Position numbers and translations under genes: made by a program. This document shows, one piece after another, positions 10,338 to 20,404 of a DNA stretch of 64,000 nt (position 1 is its first letter; the number at the start of each line of letters is the position of its first letter). The DNA lies in assembly GCA_036245525.1 (NCBI GenBank), contig BTPG01000004.1, forward strand, positions 208,867,452 to 208,931,451, given 5' to 3'. The DNA is from Semisulcospira habei (Eukaryota; Mollusca; Gastropoda; Semisulcospiridae). The notes under the pieces were generated by a model. The model did no database searches and was not told the DNA's origin. It was given only the letters and a program-made list of their open reading frames with translations.

Positions 10338-11777
10338 CTACGGTGCCTGTGGCGCTGGGAGGGAGTGTAGCGCTGCGGTGATGTCCCCCACCAGTGCGAG
10401 GTTGTCTCGCTGGCCTGCCAGATCGTGGAGGTAGAAGCGGGCGAAGGTCGATTCTGCCCGCCAGCCCACTGCAGCCACGATGTCTTTGACAGCGCAGTTT
10501 CGGTCGAATGTGACGATTGTGGCCATGGCTCGTACCTCGTGCGCACATCTTAAGCCTCTTCGTTCCCTCTGGAGAGAGGTGCTGGTAGGCGGACTGTATG
10601 ACCCAGCGTAGCCAGGAAGATATCGTCTGGGCTGATATGTCACTTCTGCCCGGGATCAAAGGCAGAAAGAGGCGTGAGGGTCGGCTTTGGAACGGCGTAG
10701 GTAAACGTGTAGGGCGCGCACAGGATCTTGTTGCCTGGTCTCCCGAGGAAAGTTCACATCTCTCAGTGGCCGTAAGGTAATCACCGGAGGCGCGGTCAAA
10801 GGAGACCTAGTCTTGGTGAGGAAGGGAGGGTCAGGGAGAAGCTGCACGGGACCATCCGTGCTGAACTGCAGGCAGGCAAGGCGGGCCAACAGCACACGTA
10901 GCGCGCTTACTCGGGCCGCCGTGGCAAGGGCCAACAGGAAGCATGTCGTTCGAGTCGCGCAGCGGGCCAGGGACAGCGGTTCGAACCTGTCGGAGCTAAG
11001 CCACGTCAGAACCCCGGGAAGGTCCCAGCAAGGAATCAGGGAGCAGGGAACCGGACTTTGCAGGCCGAAGTGAGTCATAAGGTCAGCGAAGTCTTTGCAT
11101 TCTCCAGGGTCCGGGTGGCGGTAAGTGTCTGCAATCATGGATAGGTAACACCTGAACGTGATGGGACCAACCTTGGTCTCCGAGAGCCAGAGGAAGAAGT
11201 CAGCAAGCTGGGGATTCGTCAGTTCGGTGGGGGAGAGGTGCTGGTCAGTGCACCAGGACCACAGTACTCGCCACTTTCCGTCGTAGACACGCATGGTCGA
11301 GGGAGGGTCTTCGGGTTGTAGCGATCGCTTCCACTGCTGCACTCGAGAAGCCTCTAGCGATGAGGGCTTGCAAACAATCTCCAGGCATGAAGGAGGAGCC
11401 GCTCTGGGCACGGGTGGAACAGCGGCTGGCGGGGTTGCTTGAGCATCGTGCTTGGGGTGGGCAGCAGCAGGGGGGGGCTGAGCAGGTCGGTGGTCCAAGA
11501 CCGGTTCCAGGAGAACGGGGTGACCAGCACAATGACCAGCACATAGCATTCTCGAAGCGTGAGGAGGACTTAGGGGATGAGAACCGTTGGGGGGTAAGTG
11601 TACACGATGAGGATGTCCCACGGAAAGGGGAGCGCGTCGACCGCCCAGACAAGGGAGTCTGGAATCGGGGAGACGAAGAGAGGAAGCTGGTGATTCCACC
11701 TCTTTGCAAACAGGTCGATCATAGACGTCTCCCAGTGAGCGGAGATCATCTGAAAGATGTCCTGGCGTAGCGTCCAT
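10338..11777 (-). pseudogene. DIRS copy B tyrosine recombinase
   Basis: The 11777-10656 frame (373 codons) covers the linker (DHRPAQPPPAA), the SAM-like domain (MRVYDGKWRVLWSW, TFRCYLSMIADTY) and the start of the catalytic domain. In that frame the conserved first-arginine region reads ATAARVSALRVL. After a frame change near 10650-10560 the catalytic end is read at 10643-10338: CAHEVRAMA (H-x2-R), GWRAESTF and the tyrosine in ARFYLHDL. All catalytic residues are therefore still visible, but in two frames. The first part of the long frame (about 11777-11560) is partly out of the original DIRS frame. Confidence 0.72.
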
Positions 11778-12099
11778 ACCGTGTGCAGCAACTGGCCGCG
11801 CCGAGAAGGGAGTCGGCCAAAACGTTCAGGTGGCCCGGAGTGTGTCGAGCTCGGAGGGATATGCTGCGCTCCTCGCCCCAACGCATCAGTCAGTAGACGA
11901 GTATGCACAGGTCTGGGGAGTGCGTACCGCCCTGCTTCTGATGGTAGGAAACCACCATAGTGTAGTCCAAAAGGACGAGTAGTTCCTGGTGACGGAGGAG
12001 CGCTTCCCACGCGATGAGGGCTTGCCAGCCTGCATGCAGCTCTAACCAGTTGATGGGTCTGTCCACCAGTTCTGGAGGTCAGGGGCCGGACATCATGAG
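11700..12099 (-). pseudogene. DIRS copy B RNase H-like domain, 3' part after the hAT insertion
   Basis: This segment continues the reverse transcriptase polyprotein interrupted at 13879. Read across frames it gives INWLELHAGWQALIAWEALL, then a DYTMVVSYHQKQGGTHS block and RARHTPGHLNVLADSL, which correspond to INxLELKAVWLALLSWESQL and SDNAMVVAFIQKQGGTRS in copy A. Several stops are present. Confidence 0.55.
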
Positions 12100-13878
12100 C
12101 AGAGGTGCCAACCCCTGATTTTACGTGTCAGTATTAAATGAGCATTTTGTCAGTATTTTTCAAAAACTGTCAGTATTTTTGCATGACACGGTTTCAGTCA
12201 TGGTATCTACAATAAAAAAAATTACACTATTCATTAATAATGATGCATTAATTATAGAACTACGGAATAATTATCATAAGTACTTTGAAAATAAAAAAGC
12301 TAACTTACATTATTGTTTGAGAGCTTTTGATGTTGCTGATTTGCATGCCTTGACAACATCCAACGGGAGATCAGCATTGTAACATTCAGACTGCATGCTT
12401 GATTTGATAGTAACTACAGCATCCAATGTCTTGGTGGACATGGTTCCACGAAAGTCTGTCTTTATTTTTCTCACAGATGAGAACACCCTTTCGCAAGCAG
12501 CATTTGACACTGGAATTAGCAGAATTCCAAGCATCACCTTTGCCAGAAATTTGAACCTAGTGGCTGCTATCTCAACCCACTGGTCTTCTGCCTTGCTCTT
12601 TTCCTTGACTGCAGCAGGAAGGGGCTTGCATGTGAGATAGTCATTGAACTCCATTTCCAAGTCATCAATGCTACAGTCAACTGGAAGGAGACAAGGAAAG
12701 CGTTTGACAAAGTACATGACAGAATCCCACTTTGCATTTTCCTGTAGAGAGATGTCAGCAACTTGAGCACAAGTCCACAACTTCACTTTTTGCTCCAGAA
12801 GTTCCAGCTTGGGACCAGTCTTACTCTTGTCACTGGGCTTGCCTTTGGAAACAGTGCTCATTACAGTCACAACAATTGGAAAATATTTTTCACTTCCTTC
12901 TTGCGACCCATCGGTTCCCAGTACAAAAGGGCCAGATTGCATTTTAGCACAAAGGTCACTTTTACTGCTTTCTGCTAAGCAGTGGATAACATTTCTAACT
13001 TTCGTTCTCCCACATGCATATTTCGCAGCTATCTTCGAGTCCGGGAACATTGCTTGAAAAAGTTTGCCGCTATGATCTGCTGCACTTAGCGGAAGATTGT
13101 GTTCTATAAAAAAATGCGCAAAGCGCAATTCTGCTCGTGAAACAGCAATATCTTCACACGATGGCTTTGCTTTATCATCACTGAAAAAGTTCGTAATAGT
13201 CGAAGAACTTTCTCTAGCAGCAGCTTTTGCTTTGTGAGCTTTTGAACTGCAATGTCTCTTGATATCGTCGTATCCTCCATGGCTGATTTTAAAATCGAAG
13301 TTGCAAATGTTGCAACGAGCATAAACATCCGAAATGCTGGACCTCGCAATACATGGAAAATCCTTTGAGTAACTTGCGATAAAAGTTTGTTCTCTTTTCT
13401 TCTTTTTACTCTCACCAGGATTCTTTGAAATTGTTCTTTTTCTTGGTCTCCCACGTGTTTCTTCACACTTTTCCGCCATCATGTAGTTTGAAAAGAATCC
13501 CAAGATGCAATCTTTTAATCTCGCGATGAAAAATGAGGCGTGCGACGGGAATAAAATAGGCCTCGGTATTACTGCGCTCTCTCTCTCTCTCTCATTTCTC
13601 TTAGTCGAGTAAAGCGCACGCCACACACGCAAACTAACAGTCAGCACTATTTTTAGCACCGAATCTAGGACAAAGTAAGGAAAGGCTCTAAGCGTGCAGT
13701 GGAAATATAGGCCTACGCTGTATTTTTAGCGATGTGAAAATAACGGGCAATAAAAAAAAAATTGACCGTATTTTCCCCTTTTGTTTTCTCCGTACTAATA
13801 TACAAGCAAGCGGAAAACCGTATTTTTTAAACTTGACCGGAATTAAATACGGCGAAACCGGATTAGTTGGCACCTCTG
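12100..13878 (-). mobile_element. hAT-superfamily DNA transposon inserted in DIRS copy B
   Basis: The terminal inverted repeats are perfect over 13 bp: CAGAGGTGCCAAC at 12100-12112 and its reverse complement at 13866-13878. CATGAG flanks both sides (12094-12099 and 13879-13884); hAT elements make 8-bp duplications, so two outer bases may have changed. It carries one transposase ORF on the minus strand. It splits the DIRS polyprotein just after DASLSGWGAHL. Confidence 0.85.
12310..13659 (-). CDS. hAT transposase with BED-type zinc finger, internally shortened
   Basis: This 449-residue ORF encodes the cut-and-paste transposase. An N-terminal basic region (RGRPRKRTISK) precedes a BED-like zinc finger at about residues 113-141 (CNICNFDF followed by DIKRHCSSKAHK). 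The C-terminus has the hAT dimerisation signature (LIPVSNAACERVFSSVRKIK). The middle is much shorter than the usual 600-700 residues: the sequence passes from VLGTDGSQEGSEKYFPIVV to EQKVKLWTCAQVADISL with no room for the full catalytic insertion domain. The deletion kept the frame, so the protein is probably DNA-binding but not catalytic. The first ATG may be upstream of the true start (MMAEKCEE, about residue 58). Confidence 0.8.
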   Translation of the reverse strand: MLKIVLTVSLRVWRALYSTKRNERERESAVIPRPILFPSHASFFIARLKDCILGFFSNYMMAEKCEETRGRPRKRTISKNPGESKKKKREQTFIASYSKDFPCIARSSISDVYARCNICNFDFKISHGGYDDIKRHCSSKAHKAKAAARESSSTITNFFSDDKAKPSCEDIAVSRAELRFAHFFIEHNLPLSAADHSGKLFQAMFPDSKIAAKYACGRTKVRNVIHCLAESSKSDLCAKMQSGPFVLGTDGSQEGSEKYFPIVVTVMSTVSKGKPSDKSKTGPKLELLEQKVKLWTCAQVADISLQENAKWDSVMYFVKRFPCLLPVDCSIDDLEMEFNDYLTCKPLPAAVKEKSKAEDQWVEIAATRFKFLAKVMLGILLIPVSNAACERVFSSVRKIKTDFRGTMSTKTLDAVVTIKSSMQSECYNADLPLDVVKACKSATSKALKQ

Positions 13879-14890
13879 CATGAGGAACCGCGGTAGCAGG
13901 TGAGCACCCCATCCGGAGAGACTTGCATCGACGCAAAGGGAGAGCCGAGGGGGCGGAGCGGCAAGGGGAACTCCCAAAGCGAACCACGAAGCATCCGTCC
14001 AAGGACGCAGATGGGGACGAAGCATCTGAGTCACAGGCACTGGGGCAGCTATGTCGCCAGAGGACGGACGCCAGTGGAGCAGAAGGAGCAGCTGTAGCGG
14101 CCGGGCGTGAAGATGACCGAGGGGGAGTAGATCCGCCGCTGCATTCATCAAGCTGAGAAGCTGAAGCCAAACTCTGGCGGGGGTTGCTTCCTCCTGGGCT
14201 ATCTGGCCGGCTAGGGTGGCTATCTTCTGGATCCAAGGCTCTGGCAAACACACCCCGGTGAGGTCAGTAGCGAATTCCATGCTGAGATGGACAAACCGGC
14301 ATGAGGGAGTGAGGTCCGACTTGCCCGCGTTGACCAGGAAGCCCAACCGCGATAACAGCCGAAGCAGCGCATCCCTGTCCGTCACAAGATCGGCCTCCGA
14401 CTGGTTCCTCAGGAGGAGGTCGTCTAGGTAGTTTGAGGTCAGACTGGAAGACGACTGTCTGGCCTTGGCAACTACGGCGACCATGATGTGGGTGAAAACC
14501 CATAGGCGGAGGTTGAGACCAAACGGGAGGGCCCGAAACTGGTAGATCACGCCGTCAAAGGTGAAGCGGAGATATCTCCTGGATGCGGGGTGCATGGGGA
14601 CGTGGCGATATGCGTCGGAGAGGTCCAGACTGACTGCAAAGTCCATGGGCTGTACGGCGGCCCAGAGGGCCCTGGCTTTTCTCCATGCGGAAGGATGGGG
14701 CCGCAAGAAAAACGTTCAGCGCTGAGAGATCGATGACCGGCTGCCACTTGCCGCCCGGCTAGGGTACTACGAAGAGGCGGGTGTAGAAGGCTGGGGAGTC
14801 GGGGCGCAACACGACCTTTGTGGCGGCCTTCGGCAGAAGCAAGGCGACCTCTCCGCGAAGGGCGCCGGCCTTGAGCTCGTCAGACGGAAT
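13879..14890 (-). pseudogene. DIRS copy B reverse transcriptase
   Basis: The main frame (14706-13843) has DLSDAYRHVPMHPASRR with the first catalytic aspartate, the LPFGLN block, and the catalytic SNYLDDLLL at about 14445-14420. RNase H begins at LSLCVDASLSGWGAHL, where the hAT element interrupts; residues after that in the open frame come from the transposon end. Upstream, 14890-14707 gives the amino end in other frames, with an in-frame TAG at about 14761 just before a K/QPVIDLSALN block. The gene is inactive. Confidence 0.75.
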
Positions 14891-14891
14891 C

Positions 14892-17250
14892 TCAGTCCAC
14901 AGCGGGGAGCGCCACAGCGGGGAGCGCCGCAGCGGCGGTTGTACACCAACGAATGAAACGCCGCTCGGTTGGCCACTTCCGCGAGGGGCGAGGAGGTCTC
15001 CTAGAGGGTTGAAAACGAGGGGCGCCAGATATCCTCGATGTGGCAGACGAAAGCTTGGGCGAGAAGCTCCAGGAACCCGAATCCAAAGAGTTCTGGACGA
15101 GCGATGCAGTCTTGTCCAAGCCGTGGGGGAGGGCGCGATTCACCAGGGCGGCACAGCCTGCACTAGCGCCGGAGGGTCCAAGGCGGGAAGATGGCAGGTG
15201 AAGGCTGGGAGTGGCCCACATACCAGTCCTGGCGAAAGGCAATGTCGAGTCCAGCCGGCCAGCGACGGTCGGAGAAGAAGTTGTAGTCCAGGGAACCGGA
15301 CTGCTGGAGCTGGGTGGAGAAGGCATCCCTAAGGTCCCTAAAACAGGGGGTCTGTGGACTTGAACCTCTTCACCTGCCATCCCGCGTCGACGAAAGCGGA
15401 AACCTTCCTCTTGAGTGGGGGGGGGGGGGGGGGGGAGGGGGGACGGGGGGCAGGCCTCAGCGGGGAGAGCGGCCGCGATCAGATGAGACACCTCATTCAG
15501 GGCAAGAAGAGTCTCCACATGCGATGACGAGGGGATCCTAGGGGAAGCAGGATCACTGAGCGAGGGCGAGCGGGAGCGTCTGAGGCCGCCAAGGAGATAG
15601 GAGACAAGAGTCCTCGGGCAGGAGGCTCAAGGCCTCGTCGTCATCCAGGGGGGGAAAAAAAACTGGCAAGGAAGACGGGGAACGGAGGACACTACAGCTC
15701 CTTCGCGTCGGGCTGAGGGGACAGCGGGAAGTGCTGAATCCTGGGGGGGGGGGGGGGGGGGGGGGCTCCGCTGCCGAAGAGGGGGCGACGACAGCGGCAA
15801 GAGATGCCGGGGCGAAGGGCGGGCGGAGCAGGGCTGGCGTCTGGAGCGGGGGGGGGGGGGGGGGGGGGGGGGAGCGACTGCGATGACTGGAGCGGGGATG
15901 CCGATCCGGTCAGGTGGGCTCCTACCGAGCACCGATGTGCGAAGGCGACAGGTGACGCGGCGGGCGAGGCGATTGGTAACGAGATGAACGCGAAGCTGGT
16001 CGCAGAACCGAAGCATGAGACTTGGTCGAGAGCGACAAGGACGCGGAGGGGCGAGGGCTGCGTCAGCTGGAGTGACGCGCATTTGAGGTCCTTCCCACGC
16101 TGGTTCCCAGACGAGCGAGAGTGTCTGAAGCTGCTGGCGGAGAGGGAGGGTACAGGTCTGCTATTAGTCCGCGGACAAGTGGACACAGGTCTCTGCTGGC
16201 CGGCCTCAGTGAGGTGGGCTCTCTGCCGGCTATAAGACAGCGAGCTTTCTGAGGAGAGACAAGTCAGGACTGCCAGTGGACAATTGACGGCGCAAAGCGC
16301 GTCCCTGCATGCCGGTCTCAGTGAGGCGGGCGCTCTGCCGGCTACATGACTCCCCATAAGAGTCAGCGGGCTTTGTCCTGGCGGGAGTCACGGTGGCTTC
16401 AGTCCTGCTAGTAGCGCTGGGCGCACGTTTCCGGTGTGTCGTCCGCTCCACAAGGTCGGTGTGGGCGCGTGTGGTCACTGCTCCGGGGATAGAGGGGGGC
16501 GCCACGATGGACGATCGATCACTCATCGGCGTGGGGCGCTCGCGCCTGTAAAAACTCCATATCTGCGACCAACGTTGCTCAGGTCAGGCGGAGCAGACAT
16601 CGCAGGTGTGGTCGGATGTGCAGCCAGCGCAGGGGAGACAGACCTTGTGGGTGTCCGTGGGCCATTGAAAATCGCCGCATTGTGTGCAGGTATGCGCACC
16701 TGGCAGCTGCAACACATATCAGACACGCAAGGCGACCGGGCGAGGGCAACAAGGGGCCCTGCCAAGATAAGTCGAGCGTCCGCCGTGAGATGGCCTTAGT
16801 TGCCTGCTCAGCGTTAAGCACCAATAACTAAGTCGAGTGTCCGACGCGCAAGGTACTACGAAAGTACGAGCGAAACGAAGTGCCTCTGATCGAAGCCGGT
16901 GCCAGGCAGGGGGCCCAGCCAAGGGCTGATACCGCTACCTTACCTCTCAGTCGAAGCGGGGACGGGGGGGAGGAACCTCCATAACGCCCTCAGCACGTGA
17001 CGGCGGGGGGACGTCCCTACAGGGTCAGCGCCATGGAGTCCACGCGAACCCGGGAAGGTGCAGAAGAGGGAGGCACCGGAAGCACAGGCAACGAAGCCCT
17101 CCCAGAAAGGAGAACAGCAGCATCGAAGGTGAAGCACAAGGTTCGAAGTACCAACAAGGCAAGACGACCGGCGCTAAAACCGGTCGCACCATACACAGCC
17201 AGGGTCCGTAGGCTAGCGCTGAAAACACGTCTGCACAGCGTGAGCTAAGT
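14892..17250 (-). pseudogene. DIRS copy B Gag region
   Basis: Broken Gag. Upstream (16690-16575) is the cysteine finger CTQCGDFQWPTDTHKVC then LPCAGC and CDVC, matching copy A. The C-terminal part is readable at 15518-14892 (METLLALNEVSHLIAAALP, later TASLVQNSLDSGSWSF). Three runs of G (about 15418-15437, 15743-15764, 15849-15873) scramble the frame, and the 16783-16829 micro-insertion breaks the N-terminal part. Confidence 0.6.
16783..16829 (+). mobile_element. 47-bp LINE 3'-end micro-insertion with target duplication
   Basis: CCGTGAGATGGCCTTAGTTG, then a GCGTTAAGCACC box and AATAACT, matches the 3' end of the I-type LINE at 2232-2300. It is flanked by AAGTCGAGCGTCCG (16769-16782) and AAGTCGAGTGTCCG (16830-16843), one mismatch in 14. 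It is thus an extremely 5'-truncated insertion inside DIRS Gag. Confidence 0.72.
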
Positions 17251-17444
17251 AGAACGACTGGTTGACCCACCACGTGACTCGGTACCGGATGGGCAGGGAC
17301 GGGAGGCTACTCTCGGCCCCATTCGGGGTTCCCCGAGTGCCTCCCGGGTTGTGTAGGAACACAACGGGTTCTTAGGCTAAATTTGAGTAAGTAGTAGACA
17401 CTTCCATAAAGTAATGTCATCGGTAATGTTTTTGAGGAAACAAA

Positions 17445-17677
17445 TACTTACCGATGGCATTACTCACAGGACTGCCTGCCCCGCTTGCCGCCAGCACGCT
17501 AAGAGTAAGACTGGTGGGAACACACGCACCCGGATGGAGGGAGGGGAGACTACCCAGGTGCTTTGTTACAACTCCCTAGAGTTACGGTCCGTGTCATGTG
17601 GGTACACACGAACGGCTCTGAGGCTGAATTTGGTAAGCTAAAGGGTATATTCCATACAGTAATGCCATCGGTAAGTA
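17445..17677. mobile_element. Miniature DIRS-derived element with perfect 20-bp inverted ends (element E)
   Basis: TACTTACCGATGGCATTACT at 17445-17464 is exactly inverted at 17658-17677. The 233-bp interior (17500-17650) matches the leader of DIRS copy A (about 256-420) in inverted orientation, and its left margin (GGCAAGCGGGGCAGG) resembles the right margin of element D. No ORF. It begins at the base following the end of DIRS copy B. Confidence 0.65.
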
Positions 17678-17688
17678 TTTTTCTAAAA

Positions 17689-17900
17689 ACACTGAAATTG
17701 GTATGTTTAGAATGGTCTTGTCACAAAGTATGCTTGGGCCAAGTTTGAAGACTGTGACTTGAATAGTCTCCCCCCAAAATGCCAACGTTAAAGTTTACTA
17801 CAGACAACAGATGCACGCCGGACACAGGACAGATGATGGATGGCCCAGTAGATGTACTCACTTTTGCTATACCTCATGAGCCAAAGCAAAATAACCTTCT
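17689..17900. repeat. Right remnant of the interspersed host repeat
   Basis: CACTGAAATTGGTATGTTTA and the following text to ACTCACTTTTGC match 22399-22437 joined to 24121-24235 in the other copy, including the GACGG-like region before the end. It continues the repeat broken at about 174. Confidence 0.6.
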
Positions 17901-17988
17901 TGACAAATCTGCAGCACTCCAACAACTACAAGCACGAGACAGAGAGATGTGCAGCATGCTACAAAGATGTCTATTTGATGAAACTGAC

Positions 17989-18151
17989 CAATGTTAAACT
18001 TGCTGAAACGTCGACGTGGGGTGTTGGTACCAGAGGGAGGGTCATCCTCTGCAGCGGAGATGCTAGTGCGCGGGCTAAGCTTTCCTTGGCTACTTGGACC
18101 ACTGTCATCCAGAATTTCCGAATCACTAGCTGCATACTGGAACATCAGTGA
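17989..18151 (-). CDS. UNC80: UNC80-like exon (third of the three recognised)
   Basis: UNC80 is a large cytoplasmic scaffold of the NALCN sodium-leak channel complex in neurons. This 163-bp exon has an acceptor TCTGCGCAG before 18151 and a possible donor ATTG|GTCAGT after 17989. It starts in phase 0 and reads SLMFQYAASDSEILDDSG, then a serine- and proline-rich part ending RRRFSKFNI. The YAASDSE stretch aligns with the AASD segment after the conserved RK-x2-RK block in vertebrate UNC80 as I recall it. The donor is a weaker match, so the 3' border is less sure. The next intron (leftwards) holds the DIRS mosaic. Confidence 0.6.
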
Positions 18152-18293
18152 CTGCGCAGAACATGCAACAGCAAATGATTATGACAAAACACGAAAAAAA
18201 GACAGAAAATCAAATACCTACATTGTGCATACATTTTGCCACCGCCCTTGCAAGTTGTAGTTGCAATGGCTGATGAGACTTTATATTTCTTAA

Positions 18294-18538
18294 CCCATTT
18301 AGCCCCAATGCCCTACAAGAGGAGATGGATGGACCATGATAATTCAAGGTTAGTGCCAGATTAGCTTGGCACCTGAAGGCACCAAGCTAATCTGACACTA
18401 CCCTTGAATTATCATGGTCAATTGCTAATCTGACACTAACCCTTGAATTATCATGGTCAATTCATCTCCTCCAACTGGCACATGGTCGTTATGCGACACC
18501 TCCAAAATTTGAGAAATGCAGCCGTGGGGTTATATGGG
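18294..18538. mobile_element. TTAA-flanked hairpin MITE, GACCATGATA family, with extra arm
   Basis: TTAA at 18290-18293 and 18539-18542 bound an element starting CCCATTTAGCCCC and ending GGGGTTATATGGG. The core is a hairpin (about 18339-18418: GACCATGATAATTCAAGG with its inverse). A second, partial right arm (GCTAATCTGACACTAACCC, to about 18460) follows the first. It is intronic to the UNC80-like gene. Confidence 0.7.
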
Positions 18539-18717
18539 TTAATGACAGAATCAGGTCAAAGACAAAAGGTACTGCCCCTTGACAGCCAGGACAGCTTGCA
18601 AGTGTGTTGTGCTAAAAGTGTGAAAATGCACCTAAGCTCATACAACAGGGATTTTGTGGGCATGTTTGATTCCATCTGTTTTTGTTTTGGTTTTTTTGGG
18701 CATTAAGGGTCTTTTAA

Positions 18718-18798
18718 CCCTCTGGGAGTTGGTTCCGGTTTTAGTTGCGATGATTCCTGCAGGAATCGTGACTAAAACCGCTACTGACATGCAAAGGG
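18718..18798. mobile_element. TTAA-flanked hairpin MITE, GATTCCTGCAGGAATC family
   Basis: 81 bp between TTAA 18714-18717 and TTAA 18799-18802. It starts CCCTCTGGGAG and ends GCAAAGGG, with the palindromic centre GATTCCTGCAGGAATC. It lies 26 bp beyond the donor site of the UNC80-like exon at 18825. Confidence 0.75.
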
Positions 18799-18824
18799 TT
18801 AAAAGCAAACAGTGACTTCACTAC

Positions 18825-18957
18825 CTTAGTCAGTCGCTTGCGGAAAATTGAACGTCGTGTCTTGCCAGCTGCTGGATGTTCTTCATGGCTCGGCAAACCT
18901 GGTGACCTCTGAGGTTCTTTTTCATCTCCGCTCTCTGATGTCACAGATGCCGTCCGC
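18825..18957 (-). CDS. UNC80: UNC80-like exon (second)
   Basis: 133-bp exon. Acceptor TTTATGTGCAG precedes 18957 and donor ACTAAG|GTAGTG follows 18825. It starts with one base completing an AG|G arginine codon and ends in phase 0, which fits the next exon at 18151. It encodes RTASVTSESGDEKEPQR and ends AGKTRRSIFRKRLTK. The final basic block followed by S...AASD matches the order seen in vertebrate UNC80 (a GRK-x-FWRK-MFK block before AASD). The middle is probably disordered and phosphorylatable. Confidence 0.65.
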
Positions 18958-19162
18958 CTGCACATAAATAGTCAACATACATGGGATTCTCAGATACAAT
19001 TGTATGGAATATTCAAAAGTGATTTTTTGGTTGCACTATTTGAGTACCAGAGCCAGGGAGACAGAGATAGAGTTTGCCTTAGTAATTTGTAGCAGGCAAT
19101 GTCCTTTGGTTTTTGATAGCTGGTCGGTTTGTTACCATGACCTATGAACTCTATGAACTTAA

Positions 19163-19246
19163 CTCTTTGGCTGTTGGTAGCAGTTTTAGTCACGATAATT
19201 TCTACAGGAATCACTGCGACAAAAACCGCTACCGACAGCCAAATGG
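19163..19246. mobile_element. Hairpin MITE, GATTCCTGCAGGAATC family
   Basis: TTAA precedes (19159-19162) and TTAG follows. It starts CTCTTTGGCTGTTGGTAGC; the centre is altered (ATAATTTCTACAGGAATC) but the arms pair (GGTAGCAGTTTTAGTC with its inverse). Confidence 0.65.
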
Positions 19247-19504
19247 TTAGGCTTTTGGAAGTTATTCTAGAATCTTCCAGTGTCTCATGTGCTACATGTG
19301 AATAGGACATTAATGTAAACCTTTTTGCCCATGTGGCCCTGATTGGAGTGTAAATGTTCTTAAAGGTCAGAAAACATACTCATGTATGGTCGACTTTGGG
19401 ATGAATCCTCAACATGTTTATTATTGTCATGCTGATCTTTTGTTGACCTTTTCATGCTGAAATAAAGTGATAAAATGTGATAAAATAAAGTGTGTGTATA
19501 ATAA

Positions 19505-19905
19505 AGGGATTGATTGATTGTACATTGCTTAACGTCCCGACAGCAACAAGGCTTTCTCAGGACGTGCCTGCACTGCTTGTGAAAAAAAAAAATAAACAGA
19601 CATTGAATGTATGTCGCCAGCGGTCAAATACGTTAAATAACCTAACACATGGGACTAATAAAGCTAAGACCATTTAGCAACACACATCCAATATCAAGAG
19701 CTACAGGCAGTGCAGACAGTAGGGAGAGTTTTTAAAGGCAAATACAGGTGAATGGGCAAAGGGTAGACAGAAACACATGCCCAGAATAGAGAGAAAAACC
19801 ACCTGTGGGGCTGACCAGGGTGACCCTGGGAACTAAAAAATACCTAACCCCACCCAAGTCCCCCAGGGCAGACCCGGGTGGGGGGTATAATAAAGGGAGG
19901 AAGGA
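19505..19905 (+). repeat. Dispersed ~400-bp repeat, copy 1
   Basis: Shares landmarks with 37588-37965 in the opposite orientation: CTTAACGTCCCGACAGCAAC, CCATTTAGCAACACACATCC, GACCAGGGTGACCC and CCCAGGGCAGACCCGGG. Its left edge is a GATT-repeat tail beside a GACGTTAAG box, which resembles a retroposon 3' end. It may be a SINE or LINE fragment. Confidence 0.55.
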
Positions 19906-20400
19906 AGAGTGGTGAGTGTCGAAGTCAAATGTGTGCTGTTTATGTTCTCATCTTAGGGTGGTGCTGGTAGGGGAGGGGTAGGGGATGGGGGGAGAAGGAG
20001 CGCAGAGCACCTAACTTTACCAGCAGGTGCAGAGGGTTAATGTCCAGTCATGTCATGGTTCGTATATAGGAAAAAAGCTAATGACACTTGGTTATTGATG
20101 TCTGAACCTCTTGTCTGAACTGCCACCAGAGGCAACACACATCACACTTTTTCTCAGGTATTCAAATTTTTTCTCCGTAGACTGTTTTAGATTTGAAATA
20201 GGGCTGTTCAGAGCATGTTCCACAGCATACTCATGTCATGATGCGCAAGCGGACCCAAAATTCTGGCACAGAAGTAACAAGATAAAAACAAGATGAGGAT
20301 TTCAACCCAAAGTCTACCGTATTGTTTGGAGCTCAGATGCGTTTATCTTTTAGGAACATTCAGATTTGTTCATATTTTTAGGCTGATCCATTTCCCTCCT
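19906..20400. other. Intronic spacer, no feature recognised
   Basis: Unique-looking sequence in the putative UNC80 intron. No exon with both splice sites and no repeat pairing elsewhere in the window were found. Confidence 0.4.
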
Positions 20401-20404
20401 CTCT

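Larger units (their letters stand above)
10189..17444 (-). mobile_element. DIRS-type retrotransposon, copy B, with hAT insertion
   Basis: The ends 10189-10232 and 17401-17444 are identical inverted repeats of 44 bp (TTTGTTTCCTCAAAAACATT and so on). On the minus strand the order is leader, Gag with cysteine finger, reverse transcriptase with YLDD, RNase H, and tyrosine recombinase. Without the hAT element (12100-13878) it is about 5.5 kb, a normal DIRS length. Stops, frameshifts and G-homopolymers disrupt all genes. It is the more complete of the two copies and lies tail to tail with copy A. Confidence 0.82.

Noticed and set aside
15692..16357. Long minus-strand frame of 221 codons as a new gene
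   Set aside because: It lies in the DIRS copy B Gag region; homopolymer G runs shift frames and its proline-rich text is not conserved with copy A.
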